Assembly: GCA_964448115.1 (NCBI GenBank)
Contig: CAYUVA010000018.1
Location: 1-64,000, forward strand
Direction of reading: 5' to 3'
Origin: CAYUVA01 sp964448115 [NCBI: uncultured bacterium]
GTDB lineage: Bacteria > CAYUVA01
Length of the DNA stretch: 64,000 nt
Part shown: piece by piece, positions 17,222-24,862 of the stretch
How positions within the stretch are numbered: position 1 is the stretch's first letter
Layout of the letters: each line of letters opens with the position of its first letter
Position numbers and translations under genes: made by a program
The notes under the pieces: generated by a model
What the model was told of the DNA's origin: nothing
The model's database searches: none
The model's input: the letters and a program-made list of their open reading frames with translations, nothing else

Positions 17222-17599
17222 ATGGCTACATTGACCGAAGATGCTATCGATATAAAAAGCGCTTATGAGCATATCAAGATGGATGGCGCAGGATCCGTGG
17301 TGGTTCACCTGGGCATCGTGAAGCCGAGCATAGGGGGCGAATCGACCCAGGGGATTCGTTTCGCAGCCATCGGCGACCTCAAGGGAGAGCTTGATGGCAT
17401 TGAAAGCGAGCTAATGGAAAAATACGGGCTGATCGATATCACCATCTATCGCCGTATAGGGGAGCTTGCGGTGGGAGATTGCATACTTGCTGTACTGGTC
17501 AGCTCTCCGGGGAGGATAGATGCCTTCAACGCCTGCATGGAGGCTGTAGAGCGGTTGAAGAAGCTGAAGAATATCGAGAAAGAGGAGCTATATACCTGA
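17222..17599 (+). CDS. MoaE-like molybdopterin synthase large-subunit homologue
   Basis: This 125-residue protein follows the MoaE pattern: GAGSVVVHLGIVKPS, a central helix with ELMEKYGLIDITIYRRIGEL, the VGDCILAVLVSSPGRIDAFNAC core and a terminal helix EAVERLKKLKNIEKEE. MoaE with thiocarboxylated MoaD converts precursor Z into molybdopterin. The usual C-terminal K-x-P-(I/V)-W-K-K segment is replaced by LKNIEKEELYT, so catalytic capacity is uncertain. No moaD or other cofactor genes are adjacent. AAGGAG lies about 8 bases before the ATG at 17222. Confidence 0.7.
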   Translation: MATLTEDAIDIKSAYEHIKMDGAGSVVVHLGIVKPSIGGESTQGIRFAAIGDLKGELDGIESELMEKYGLIDITIYRRIGELAVGDCILAVLVSSPGRIDAFNACMEAVERLKKLKNIEKEELYT

Positions 17600-17737
17600 T
17601 TTTAGTAAAGATCCTCTGAAACACCCATACGATGTAACTACTGGAGCCACCTCTTTTGTAATTTGTAGTTGAAATTTTGTTCTTTGTATAATATTAATTA
17701 TATAAAGGGGTTGCGATAACAGAACCAGTTTTTTCTT

Positions 17738-19585
17738 ATGGCAAGCGAACATCTCGAATCCTTGATGGGACCGCTGGACTCAACCAGCGGATTGGAAATA
17801 ATCAGCTCGCTGTATAGATCTGGCTTCACCGGTTCCTTGTCGGTTAATACCAGCAAGATAAACGACACGATCTTCTTAAGAGCTGGCAATATCATCTATG
17901 CCACTTCAGACTCCCCCGATTATGAGATCCTTTATATACTTCTCGATAACGGCGTGATATCCGAAAGCCAGTACAAGCAGATCTACGAGCTTCAAAAGAA
18001 AGAAGGGCTACCGGCTGAGATGCTTCTGGCAGCGAAGAAAATAGTCTCCGTAAAGGATTTGCTTCCCTGGATCGAGAATAAAATTAGACGAATCTGCCTT
18101 AGTACATTTTCTGTAACCTCCGGTTTTTACTTGCTCCTGTTCAATGTTCATCCAGCCAAGGGGTCGCTCTGTTATACGATGGACACACCGACCTTGATCA
18201 TGGAGGCGGTGCACAAGTTCAAGAAAAGAGAGGATCTCAGAGCATGGTTGGGCGATGTTACCGCGGTGCCCAAGGTCACTAAAAAGTTCAGCCTAGGCTC
18301 CAGCCAGGCTTTTATGAAGCTGAGCGCTTACGATGGATTCGTCATCTCCAGGGTGGATGGTTATTCCAATCTAAGACAGATCATTTCCATGTTGGGCAGC
18401 CAAAAGACAGAGCCGTACCAGACCTTGTATGGAGCTATATTAGCCGGGATGCTGGAAGTGGATCAGGAAGCCCTTGAGTCGATGCCGCTGCATTTCGATC
18501 TTGAGACCGAGAAGCAGACTAGCCTTAAGAAGATGACCAAGGAGAACATGGAGAAAGAGAATTTCAATATCTCCTGGGATGAACTGAGCGAGGATGCGGG
18601 GGTTACCTTCGTTGTCGGCGGTGAGGAATTAACCCCGGAGGAGCTATTCAAGGGTATTTCAGACCACTATGAGGATCTCTCAAAGGGCAAAGATGAGAAG
18701 AAAAAAGACCAAGAACAGTACTTTTCAATTGAGACATTGGAGCAAAGATATGCCGAATGGCTTCGATACCAGGCGCAGAAGGAAAAGATGACTAAAATGG
18801 GCAAGACAATAACCGCCAAAGAAAGGGTACATCTTGTCCAATCGACCGAGGAAGATAAAGAAAAACAAGATCAGAAGACGATCTATACCGAACGAGCAAA
18901 ACCTGAAATAATGAAGACATACCAGCGCCTGGCAAACCAGAACTACTACGAGATGCTCGGAATTTCGATTGATGCTAGCCATGAGGAGATAAAACAGGCA
19001 TACTTCGAGAAGATAAGCATATATGACCCGGAGAACTTTTCCTTAAAAGCCCTGGGGAATCTTGTTGTCCAACTAAATGCCATAAGAGAGAAGCTCGCCG
19101 AGGCTTACCAGGTTCTCTCCGATGTCCAGCAAAAAAGGCAGTATGATGAAAAGATCCAAGAACAGCTTGACAAGGCGAGACTTGCTGCTCAGAAGAAAAA
19201 AGAGATTGCCAAGAGGAATTTCGAGGACGGCATCGCATCATACAAGGCTAAGGATATCATCCGCGCCGCCGACCTGTTTCGTACCGCCATTAGCCTTAAT
19301 CCAGAAGAATCGGAATACTACTACAACCTTGCCGCATCGCTGGCTACCAACCAGCAATGGCTGCGAGAGGCGCTGCGCAATATAAGAAAAGCGATCAAGC
19401 TCGATCCCCAGCAACCGAAGTACTATGTGGCAATGGGTGCAATAAGCGCCCGCGGAGGCATGTTCGCCTCGGCGGTGAGGGCTTATCGAAACGCAATCAA
19501 GCTCGACCCGCAGAACAAGACACTGCGCAAGCAGTTCGAAAAAATTGTGGTTCTAAGCTCATCCCAGAGCCTCACCAATGCCTGA
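17738..19585 (+). CDS. DUF4388 protein with degenerate J-like domain and TPR repeats
   Basis: The 615-residue protein begins with a DUF4388/PATAN-type region (GLEIISSLYRSGFTGSLSVN, then DTIFLRAGNIIYATSDSPD), followed to about residue 250 by related sequence and a charged linker (about 250-390). Residues about 397-470 look like a DnaJ J-domain (NYYEMLGISIDASHEEIKQA and YQVLSDVQQKRQYDE), but the HPD tripeptide that stimulates DnaK is replaced by YDPEN. Such a J-like fold would not activate Hsp70 in the usual way. Residues about 490-600 contain TPR repeats (AADLFRTAISLNPEESEYYY and AVRAYRNAIKLDPQN). Probably a cytoplasmic scaffold. TATAAT at 17687-17692 may be its -10 box. No clear Shine-Dalgarno site precedes the ATG. 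Confidence 0.82.
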   Translation: MASEHLESLMGPLDSTSGLEIISSLYRSGFTGSLSVNTSKINDTIFLRAGNIIYATSDSPDYEILYILLDNGVISESQYKQIYELQKKEGLPAEMLLAAKKIVSVKDLLPWIENKIRRICLSTFSVTSGFYLLLFNVHPAKGSLCYTMDTPTLIMEAVHKFKKREDLRAWLGDVTAVPKVTKKFSLGSSQAFMKLSAYDGFVISRVDGYSNLRQIISMLGSQKTEPYQTLYGAILAGMLEVDQEALESMPLHFDLETEKQTSLKKMTKENMEKENFNISWDELSEDAGVTFVVGGEELTPEELFKGISDHYEDLSKGKDEKKKDQEQYFSIETLEQRYAEWLRYQAQKEKMTKMGKTITAKERVHLVQSTEEDKEKQDQKTIYTERAKPEIMKTYQRLANQNYYEMLGISIDASHEEIKQAYFEKISIYDPENFSLKALGNLVVQLNAIREKLAEAYQVLSDVQQKRQYDEKIQEQLDKARLAAQKKKEIAKRNFEDGIASYKAKDIIRAADLFRTAISLNPEESEYYYNLAASLATNQQWLREALRNIRKAIKLDPQQPKYYVAMGAISARGGMFASAVRAYRNAIKLDPQNKTLRKQFEKIVVLSSSQSLTNA

Positions 19586-19661
19586 TTACAAGACTTGAGA
19601 TAATAAAGAATTATCATGGCAGCCCATGGTATCGGGTGCAATGCAGAGCGGTTGAACCAAT

Positions 19662-19683
19662 AAGGCACAAAGACACAAAGAGG
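19662..19683 (+). repeat. ACAAAGACACAAAG-type intergenic repeat copy
   Basis: AAGGCACAAAGACACAAAGAGG here closely matches AAACACAAAGACACAAAGG at 29407-29425 and the inverse at 6126-6141. A partial form (AACCACAAAGGCA) is at 23697-23709. It lies in the 480-base gap between the DUF4388-J-TPR gene and nifJ, which contains no gene that I can support. Confidence 0.55.
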
Positions 19684-19756
19684 AAAGTGATAAAGTGATA
19701 GGGTGATAGAGGAGAGAAAAGAGCCTCACACCAGACCTTTCCGTGTACCCCCCTAG

Positions 19757-19846
19757 GTCATTCCCCAGGCAACCGACCCCCACCACAAGTCATTCCGACC
19801 GAGCTTGTCCCGATTTATTCGGAACAAGCGAGTGGAGGAATCTACC
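19757..19846. repeat. Two GTCATTCC palindromic repeat copies, one degenerate
   Basis: GTCATTCC occurs at 19757-19764 and 19789-19796. The second begins a long imperfect hairpin whose arms include GAGCTTGTCCCGA and TCGGAACAAGCGAG and which ends in GGAGGAATC near 19843. It is a diverged member of the family seen at 23778, 38056, 48604 and 54214. Confidence 0.55.
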
Positions 19847-19991
19847 TAAAACCAATGCCTTAAATAGATCCCTCGACTCGCTCGCTCACGCTCACGGCTT
19901 GGGAGCAGAGTGTCCTTCCCGCGAAGGCGGAAATCTAGTATTTCTTACACAAAGTGAACAGCATTAGTCTTAAGCCTAAAGCCCAAATAAT

Positions 19992-20020
19992 TGGACAAAT
20001 TGATCCATTCGTGAGATACT
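19992..20020 (+). promoter_or_regulatory. Candidate promoter of nifJ
   Basis: TGGACA (19992-19997), a 17-base spacer and GATACT (20015-20020) give 5/6 and 4/6 matches to the housekeeping consensus. This would leave a leader of about 40 bases before the nifJ ATG. Confidence 0.35.
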
Positions 20021-20066
20021 AGTCTGGTTTATTTTGTGAAGATTAACCTCAAACAGGAGAATGGTT

Positions 20067-23000
20067 ATGAGTTCAAAGGTAGTTACCATAGATGGCAACG
20101 AGGCTGCGGCATATACTGCCCACAAGATCAATGAGGTTATCGCTATATATCCCATCACACCATCCTCAAACATGGGTGAGTGGGCTGATGAATGGTCAGC
20201 TCAGGGTAAAACTAATATCTGGGGCACAGTTCCCGATGTAATAGAGATGCAAAGCGAAGGGGGCGCCTCGGCTGCGGTTCACGGCGCACTTCAAACCGGC
20301 GCGCTTTGCACCACCTTTACCGCCTCGCAGGGGCTGCTTCTTATGATCCCCAGCATGTTCAAGATAGCAGGAGAGCTTACCCCCACTGTGTTTCATGTCT
20401 CGGCAAGATCGGTGGCCACACATGCCCTATCTATCTTCGGTGATCATAGCGATATAATGGCGGTTCGCTCCACTGGCTTCGGGCTGATTTCATCATCTTC
20501 GATACAGGAAATAATGGACTTTGTTCTGATCGCCCAGGCAGCCAGCCTGGAATCGAGGATACCGTTCGTGCACTTCTTCGATGGCTTCCGGCTCTCCCAC
20601 GAGGTTCAAAAGATAAACGCGCTCAGCGATGATCAAATCAGGCAGATGATCGATATGAGGTTCGTATATGAGCATCGAGCCAGGGCAATGAACCCCGAAA
20701 AGCCCGTTATACGGGGCACATCGCAGAATCCAGATGTCTTTTTCCAGCACCGCGAAAGGATAAACCGCTATTACGAGGCTTGCCCGGGTATTGTCCAAAA
20801 GGCGATGGATCGCTTCTTTGAGATAACCGGCAGAAGATATAACCTCTTTGATTATTATGGCGATCCTGATGCGGAGCGGATCGTTGTGATCATGGGATCC
20901 GGCGCCGGTGCTGTCCAGGAGACGGTTGACCGCCTGACCTCTGAGGGCGAAAAGGTGGGAGCAATCGTGGTAAGGCTGTTTAGACCTTTTGCTTCCAAGG
21001 CATTCCTCAAGATGATACCGGCTTCTACCAGGATGGTTGCGGTACTGGATCGCACCAAGGAGCCAGGCGCACAGGGAGAACCTCTATATCAAGATGTTGT
21101 AACCGCCCTGGCTAAGGGTATGATCTCCGGCGAGACAGCCTGCTCTGAGCTGCCTAATGTCATCGGCGGGCGCTATGGACTCTCCTCCAAGGACTTCACC
21201 CCTGCTATGGTAAAAGGAGTCTTTGATGAGATGAAGAAGGACAAGCCGCTGAGCAACTTTACAGTGGGTATCAATGATGATCTCAACAAGACCAGCATTG
21301 ACTACGACCCAGCCTGGTCAACCGAGAGCAAGGAGACGGTGCGCTGTCTTTTTTATGGCTTGGGTTCCGACGGGACGGTCAGCGCCAACAAGAACTCGAT
21401 AAAGATCATCGGCGAGGAGACCGACAACTATGCACAGGGCTACTTCGTCTATGACTCCAAGAAGGCAGGTGCGGTAACCATCTCGCATCTGCGCTTCGGA
21501 CCTAAGCCAATTCGTTCCTCTTATTTGGTCAACAAGGCACAGTTTATCGCCTGCCACCAGTCGGTCTTCCTGGAGAGATACGACATGCTTCGCTATGCCC
21601 AGGACGGAGGGATCTTTCTGCTCAATACACAAGCGAGCGCAGATGAGGCTTGGGATACGCTACCGGTGGAGATCCAGCAAGACCTGATCGAGAAAAAGAT
21701 GAGGTTCTATGTCATCGATGCTTACGAGGTGGCAAAGCGAACCGGCATGGGCAGGAGAATCAACACCATCATGCAGACCTGCTTCTTCGCCATATCCGGG
21801 GTGCTCCCCAGGGAGGAAGCTATCACCCGCATCAAGGAGGCGGTGCGCAAGAGCTACATACACAAGGGCGAGGATGTGGTGCAGAAAAACTATGAAGCTA
21901 TCGACCACACGCTCGCCAACCTGCATGAGGTCAAGGTGCCAGACAAGATTACATCCACCTGGCAGCGACCAGCTCCAGTCTCAAAGGAAGCGCCGGAGTT
22001 CGTGCGCAATGTCCTGGCTAAGATTATCATCAACCAGGGCGATTCACTGCCAGTAAGCGCATTCCCCGATGACGGTACTTATCCTCTAGGTACCACCCAG
22101 TGGGAAAAAAGGAACATCGCACTGGAGATTCCAGTATGGGTGCCGGAGCTTTGCATACAGTGCGGTTTCTGCTCCCTGGTCTGTCCCCATGCAGCCATAC
22201 GCATAAAGGCTTATGATGCAAAATACCTGTCTGAAGCGCCTGAGACCTTCAAGAGCATGGACTACAAGGGCAAGGAGTTTGGCCAGAATTTCAAATACAC
22301 GGTGCAGGTCGCGCCAGAGGATTGCACCGGCTGCGGGCTGTGCGTGCACAACTGCGCCGGCTTCGACAAGAAGGATAAAGAGATCAAAGCGTTGCACATG
22401 GCTGCACAGCCCCCGCTGCGTATCCCCGAAAGGGAGAACTACAAGTTCTTCCTCGATGTGCTTCCCAATGTTGATAGAACCAAGGTCAAGGTTCACACGG
22501 TCAAGGGATCCCAGTTCCTGCAACCGCTCTTCGAGTACTCAGGGGCTTGCGAGGGCTGCGGAGAGACGCCTTACCTGATGATTCTAAGCCAACTATTCGG
22601 CGACAGAGCAATAATAGGAAATGCTACCGGATGTTCATCCATCTACGGCGGAAACCTCCCCACCACGCCCTGGAGAGCCAATGACCAGGGACGAGGACCG
22701 AGCTGGAACAACTCCCTGTTCGAGGATGCAGCCGAGTTCTCCTTCGGCTTCAGGCTCACCACCGACAAGCACCGCCAATTCGCTATTGAGCTGCTTAAGC
22801 GATTGAGCAGCGAGCTGGGTGATAACCTGGTCCATGGCTTGATCAATGCGGATCAAAGCAGCGAGGAAGGAATTCTGCAACAGCGGCAGCGGGTCGCTAC
22901 CCTCAAGGCAAAGCTGGCTAAGATGGATGCTCCAGAGGCAAAGGATCTGCTTAGCGTAGCGGATACACTGATAAAGCGCAGCCTCTGGGCGGTCGGCGGA

Positions 23001-23675
23001 GACGGCTGGGCTTATGATATTGGTTATGGAGGCTTGGATCATGTGATCGCCTCCAATCGGGACATCAACCTGCTGGTGCTTGACACCGGGGTTTACTCCA
23101 ATACCGGCGGGCAGTGCTCCAAGGCGACTCCGATGGGTGCAGTGGCAAAGTTCGCCTACGGTGGCAAGCCGACCCCGCGCAAGGATCTAGGACTGTTGGC
23201 AATGAGTTATGGTCATGTCTACGTGGCTCAGATAGCCTTTGGCGCAAAGAACGCTCAAACAGTAAAGGCGCTCTACGAGGCGGATTCCTATCCGGGTCCC
23301 TCGCTGGTCATCGCATATTGCCACTGCATTGCCCACGGCATCGACATGTCCAAGGGAACTGACAATCACCAGAAGGCGGTCGATTCAGCCTCTTGGATAC
23401 TATACCGATACGATCCCAGACGCCTGGATGCAGGGAAGAATCCACTCCAACTGGATAGCAAGGCACCAAAGTTGCCGGTTAAGGACTGGACAGACATGGA
23501 AGTGCGCTTCCGCAACCTGTTCAGGACGCAACCAGAGAGAGCGGAGTTCCTCGCCAAGCTCTCCCAGCGCTACACCGAGGCGAGATGGCTCTTCTATGAG
23601 ACATTGTCCAAGATTCCATACGAGCAGGAGGCTGACAAGTTCAAGGAGTGCAATCCCTTTACCTGCAAGCCCTGA
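20067..23675 (+). CDS. nifJ: Pyruvate:ferredoxin (flavodoxin) oxidoreductase, single chain
   Basis: The roughly 1,200-residue chain has the full fused PFOR layout. An N-terminal pyruvate-binding domain (IAIYPITPSSNMGEWADEW, with VHGALQTGALCTTFTASQGL) is followed by a transketolase-C-like domain, the EKR region, a ferredoxin domain with two [4Fe-4S] motifs (CIQCGFCSLVCP and CTGCGLCVHNC) and the TPP domain (ACEGCGETPYLMIL, IIGNATGCSSIYGGN, GGDGWAYDIGYGGLDH). The enzyme oxidises pyruvate to acetyl-CoA and CO2 with reduction of ferredoxin or flavodoxin, the usual anaerobic link from glycolysis to acetyl-CoA. AGGAG (20055-20059) is 7 bases from the ATG at 20067 and only 1 base from the ATG at 20061, so the inner start is preferred. 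Monocistronic by spacing. Confidence 0.97.
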   Translation: MSSKVVTIDGNEAAAYTAHKINEVIAIYPITPSSNMGEWADEWSAQGKTNIWGTVPDVIEMQSEGGASAAVHGALQTGALCTTFTASQGLLLMIPSMFKIAGELTPTVFHVSARSVATHALSIFGDHSDIMAVRSTGFGLISSSSIQEIMDFVLIAQAASLESRIPFVHFFDGFRLSHEVQKINALSDDQIRQMIDMRFVYEHRARAMNPEKPVIRGTSQNPDVFFQHRERINRYYEACPGIVQKAMDRFFEITGRRYNLFDYYGDPDAERIVVIMGSGAGAVQETVDRLTSEGEKVGAIVVRLFRPFASKAFLKMIPASTRMVAVLDRTKEPGAQGEPLYQDVVTALAKGMISGETACSELPNVIGGRYGLSSKDFTPAMVKGVFDEMKKDKPLSNFTVGINDDLNKTSIDYDPAWSTESKETVRCLFYGLGSDGTVSANKNSIKIIGEETDNYAQGYFVYDSKKAGAVTISHLRFGPKPIRSSYLVNKAQFIACHQSVFLERYDMLRYAQDGGIFLLNTQASADEAWDTLPVEIQQDLIEKKMRFYVIDAYEVAKRTGMGRRINTIMQTCFFAISGVLPREEAITRIKEAVRKSYIHKGEDVVQKNYEAIDHTLANLHEVKVPDKITSTWQRPAPVSKEAPEFVRNVLAKIIINQGDSLPVSAFPDDGTYPLGTTQWEKRNIALEIPVWVPELCIQCGFCSLVCPHAAIRIKAYDAKYLSEAPETFKSMDYKGKEFGQNFKYTVQVAPEDCTGCGLCVHNCAGFDKKDKEIKALHMAAQPPLRIPERENYKFFLDVLPNVDRTKVKVHTVKGSQFLQPLFEYSGACEGCGETPYLMILSQLFGDRAIIGNATGCSSIYGGNLPTTPWRANDQGRGPSWNNSLFEDAAEFSFGFRLTTDKHRQFAIELLKRLSSELGDNLVHGLINADQSSEEGILQQRQRVATLKAKLAKMDAPEAKDLLSVADTLIKRSLWAVGGDGWAYDIGYGGLDHVIASNRDINLLVLDTGVYSNTGGQCSKATPMGAVAKFAYGGKPTPRKDLGLLAMSYGHVYVAQIAFGAKNAQTVKALYEADSYPGPSLVIAYCHCIAHGIDMSKGTDNHQKAVDSASWILYRYDPRRLDAGKNPLQLDSKAPKLPVKDWTDMEVRFRNLFRTQPERAEFLAKLSQRYTEARWLFYETLSKIPYEQEADKFKECNPFTCKP

Positions 23676-23696
23676 AAAGAGGCTTTAGAGTTAATT

Positions 23697-23804
23697 AACC
23701 ACAAAGGCATCCCAGCTCGGTCTGGGGAAGCATGCGTTACATTCCCGCGCTCTCTTTGTCATTCCAGGTCCCCCTCTGTCATTCCCCCGCAGGCGGGAAT
23801 CCAG
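23697..23804. repeat. Cluster of intergenic repeats after nifJ
   Basis: A partial ACAAAG-family copy (AACCACAAAGGCA, 23697-23709) is followed by GTCATTCC at 23758-23765 and a well-preserved GTCATTCCCCCGCAGGCGGG element at 23778-23797 running into AATCCAG. The last copy is nearly the same as the one at 54214. No gene lies between nifJ and the minus-strand small ORF ending at 23972. Confidence 0.6.
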
Positions 23805-23926
23805 TTATGTAGTTGTCTGTTATAACAGAATGACTCCCTGCCACCTTGCATGGAATTAATTATATTAACTTCTTTTGTTATTGTCAATTCCATTATTCAT
23901 TATGATACCTATCCGTTTTAATCTGG

Positions 23927-23947
23927 ATCCCCTGATCCTCAGGGGAT
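23927..23947. terminator. Strong hairpin downstream of the XRE/small-peptide unit
   Basis: ATCCCCTGA (23927-23935) and TCAGGGGAT (23939-23947) are perfect 9-base arms with a 3-base loop. On the minus strand it sits 24 bases past the stop of the 32-residue ORF. On the plus strand a T-rich tail (CTTTTT, 23965-23970) follows at some distance. It may end transcripts or protect their ends; a proper adjacent U-tract is lacking, so factor-independent termination is uncertain. Confidence 0.45.
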
Positions 23948-23971
23948 TCATTATTGATTTAGATCTTTTTA

Positions 23972-24070
23972 TTATTGATCTAGCTCTTTTGGAACTTGTA
24001 AAAGTTCCACCACAACCGGTATGGCTATGGCAAGAACTTTGAATAATAATTTTATTTGTAATATTATCAC
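23972..24070 (-). CDS. 32-residue hydrophobic peptide coupled to the XRE regulator
   Basis: GTG at 24070-24068 overlaps the TGA stop of the upstream XRE gene (GTGA), and the frame runs 32 codons to TAA at 23974-23972. The peptide starts (M)IILQIKLLFKVLAIAI and continues PVVVELLQVPKELDQ: a hydrophobic stretch of about 20 residues with a polar, Pro-containing tail, suited to one membrane span or an amphipathic helix. AAAGGAG lies directly before the GTG, too close to act alone, so expression would depend on termination-reinitiation from the XRE gene. A hairpin follows at 23927-23947. It could be a small membrane effector or toxin controlled by the regulator, or a chance ORF. I recognise no family. 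Confidence 0.45.
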   Translation of the reverse strand: MIILQIKLLFKVLAIAIPVVVELLQVPKELDQ

Positions 24071-24594
24071 CTCCTTTCTTTTTGATAGTTTATTTCTTTT
24101 CCTAGTAAGGCACTTATTATCATTCCGGTCATCGGAATCGCTGCTGCGCCGATAGCTCCCATCGTAACTGCACCGGTTACGCCAAGCCCTGATGACATCA
24201 GTAAGTTGCTTATTCCTTTTGCTGCCTTAGATTGGTTTTTTCTAAGGTCGCTCTGTAAAAGGAATAATATCTTCTTTAAATCGTCCTCCTTGATTAGTTT
24301 TTTAACCCGCTTGATCTCCTCACTATTTTCCAGGAGATTTAATATCGCCCTAAGATCATCTTTGCTCATAAGGATAAATGATGGGCTTATCTTTAAAGCA
24401 TCTGCTATTCTATCAATGGTTGACAACAAGGGATCTATGTCGCCAACTTCTATCTTTGCTAGGGTGGTTCGAGATATCCCAGCTCTTTCTGCTAGTTCTT
24501 CCTGTGTGAGCATTATCGCTTTCCTTGCCATGATGATGTTATTAGCAAGCAGGCTCTTTAATGATTCACTTTTCTCATTTATTTCTTTGGTCAT
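24067..24594 (-). CDS. XRE-family HTH regulator with glycine-rich hydrophobic tail
   Basis: The 175-residue protein has a Cro/CI-type helix-turn-helix at about residues 15-75 (KAIMLTQEELAERAGISRTT, KIEVGDIDPLLSTIDRIADAL). A charged, probably coiled region (about 80-120) follows. The C-terminus (about 128-168) is hydrophobic and small-residue-rich (SSGLGVTGAVTMGAIGAAAI, then PMTGMIISALLGK), resembling glycine-zipper or holin-like membrane segments and unlike ordinary soluble XRE dimerisation domains. AAAGGAGGT precedes the ATG and a TTGACA/TATATC promoter lies just upstream. The stop overlaps the start of a 32-residue hydrophobic ORF. It may be a membrane-tethered repressor. Target operators cannot be named. 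Confidence 0.8.
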   Translation of the reverse strand: MTKEINEKSESLKSLLANNIIMARKAIMLTQEELAERAGISRTTLAKIEVGDIDPLLSTIDRIADALKISPSFILMSKDDLRAILNLLENSEEIKRVKKLIKEDDLKKILFLLQSDLRKNQSKAAKGISNLLMSSGLGVTGAVTMGAIGAAAIPMTGMIISALLGKEINYQKERR

Positions 24595-24627
24595 ATTACG
24601 ACCTCCTTTCTATTTTGTTACAATACT

Positions 24628-24656
24628 GATATAAGTCCTTCTCTGCTTTTTGTCAA
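24628..24656 (-). promoter_or_regulatory. Promoter of the XRE regulator unit
   Basis: On the minus strand TTGACA (24656-24651), exactly 17 bases, then TATATC (24633-24628) form a near-consensus housekeeping promoter. The transcript would start about 25 bases before the AAAGGAGG ribosome binding site. Confidence 0.65.
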
Positions 24657-24862
24657 GAGAAAAATGCAATCAAATTCATTTATCGTTTAAATAACTGTCA
24701 TTTGTTTATTTCTATTAACATAGTTCAATCAATTTGCCATAAACTCCCGAGATGTCTCCTTATATACACAGAAAAAACATTCATTCTATAATGTTAATCC
24801 TCCTGATATTGTGATATCTTAACCTCCGGCTAAAGGATATACATGTTGGCGAGGGTTACGAT

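Noticed and set aside
19586-20060. CRISPR array or insertion sequence in the repeat-bearing gap before nifJ
   Set aside because: Repeats are few, unevenly spaced and palindromic, with no transposase or cas-like frame.
23991-24008. GGAACTT/AAGTTCC inverted repeat as a terminator
   Set aside because: It lies inside the 32-codon ORF and has no T-run on either strand.
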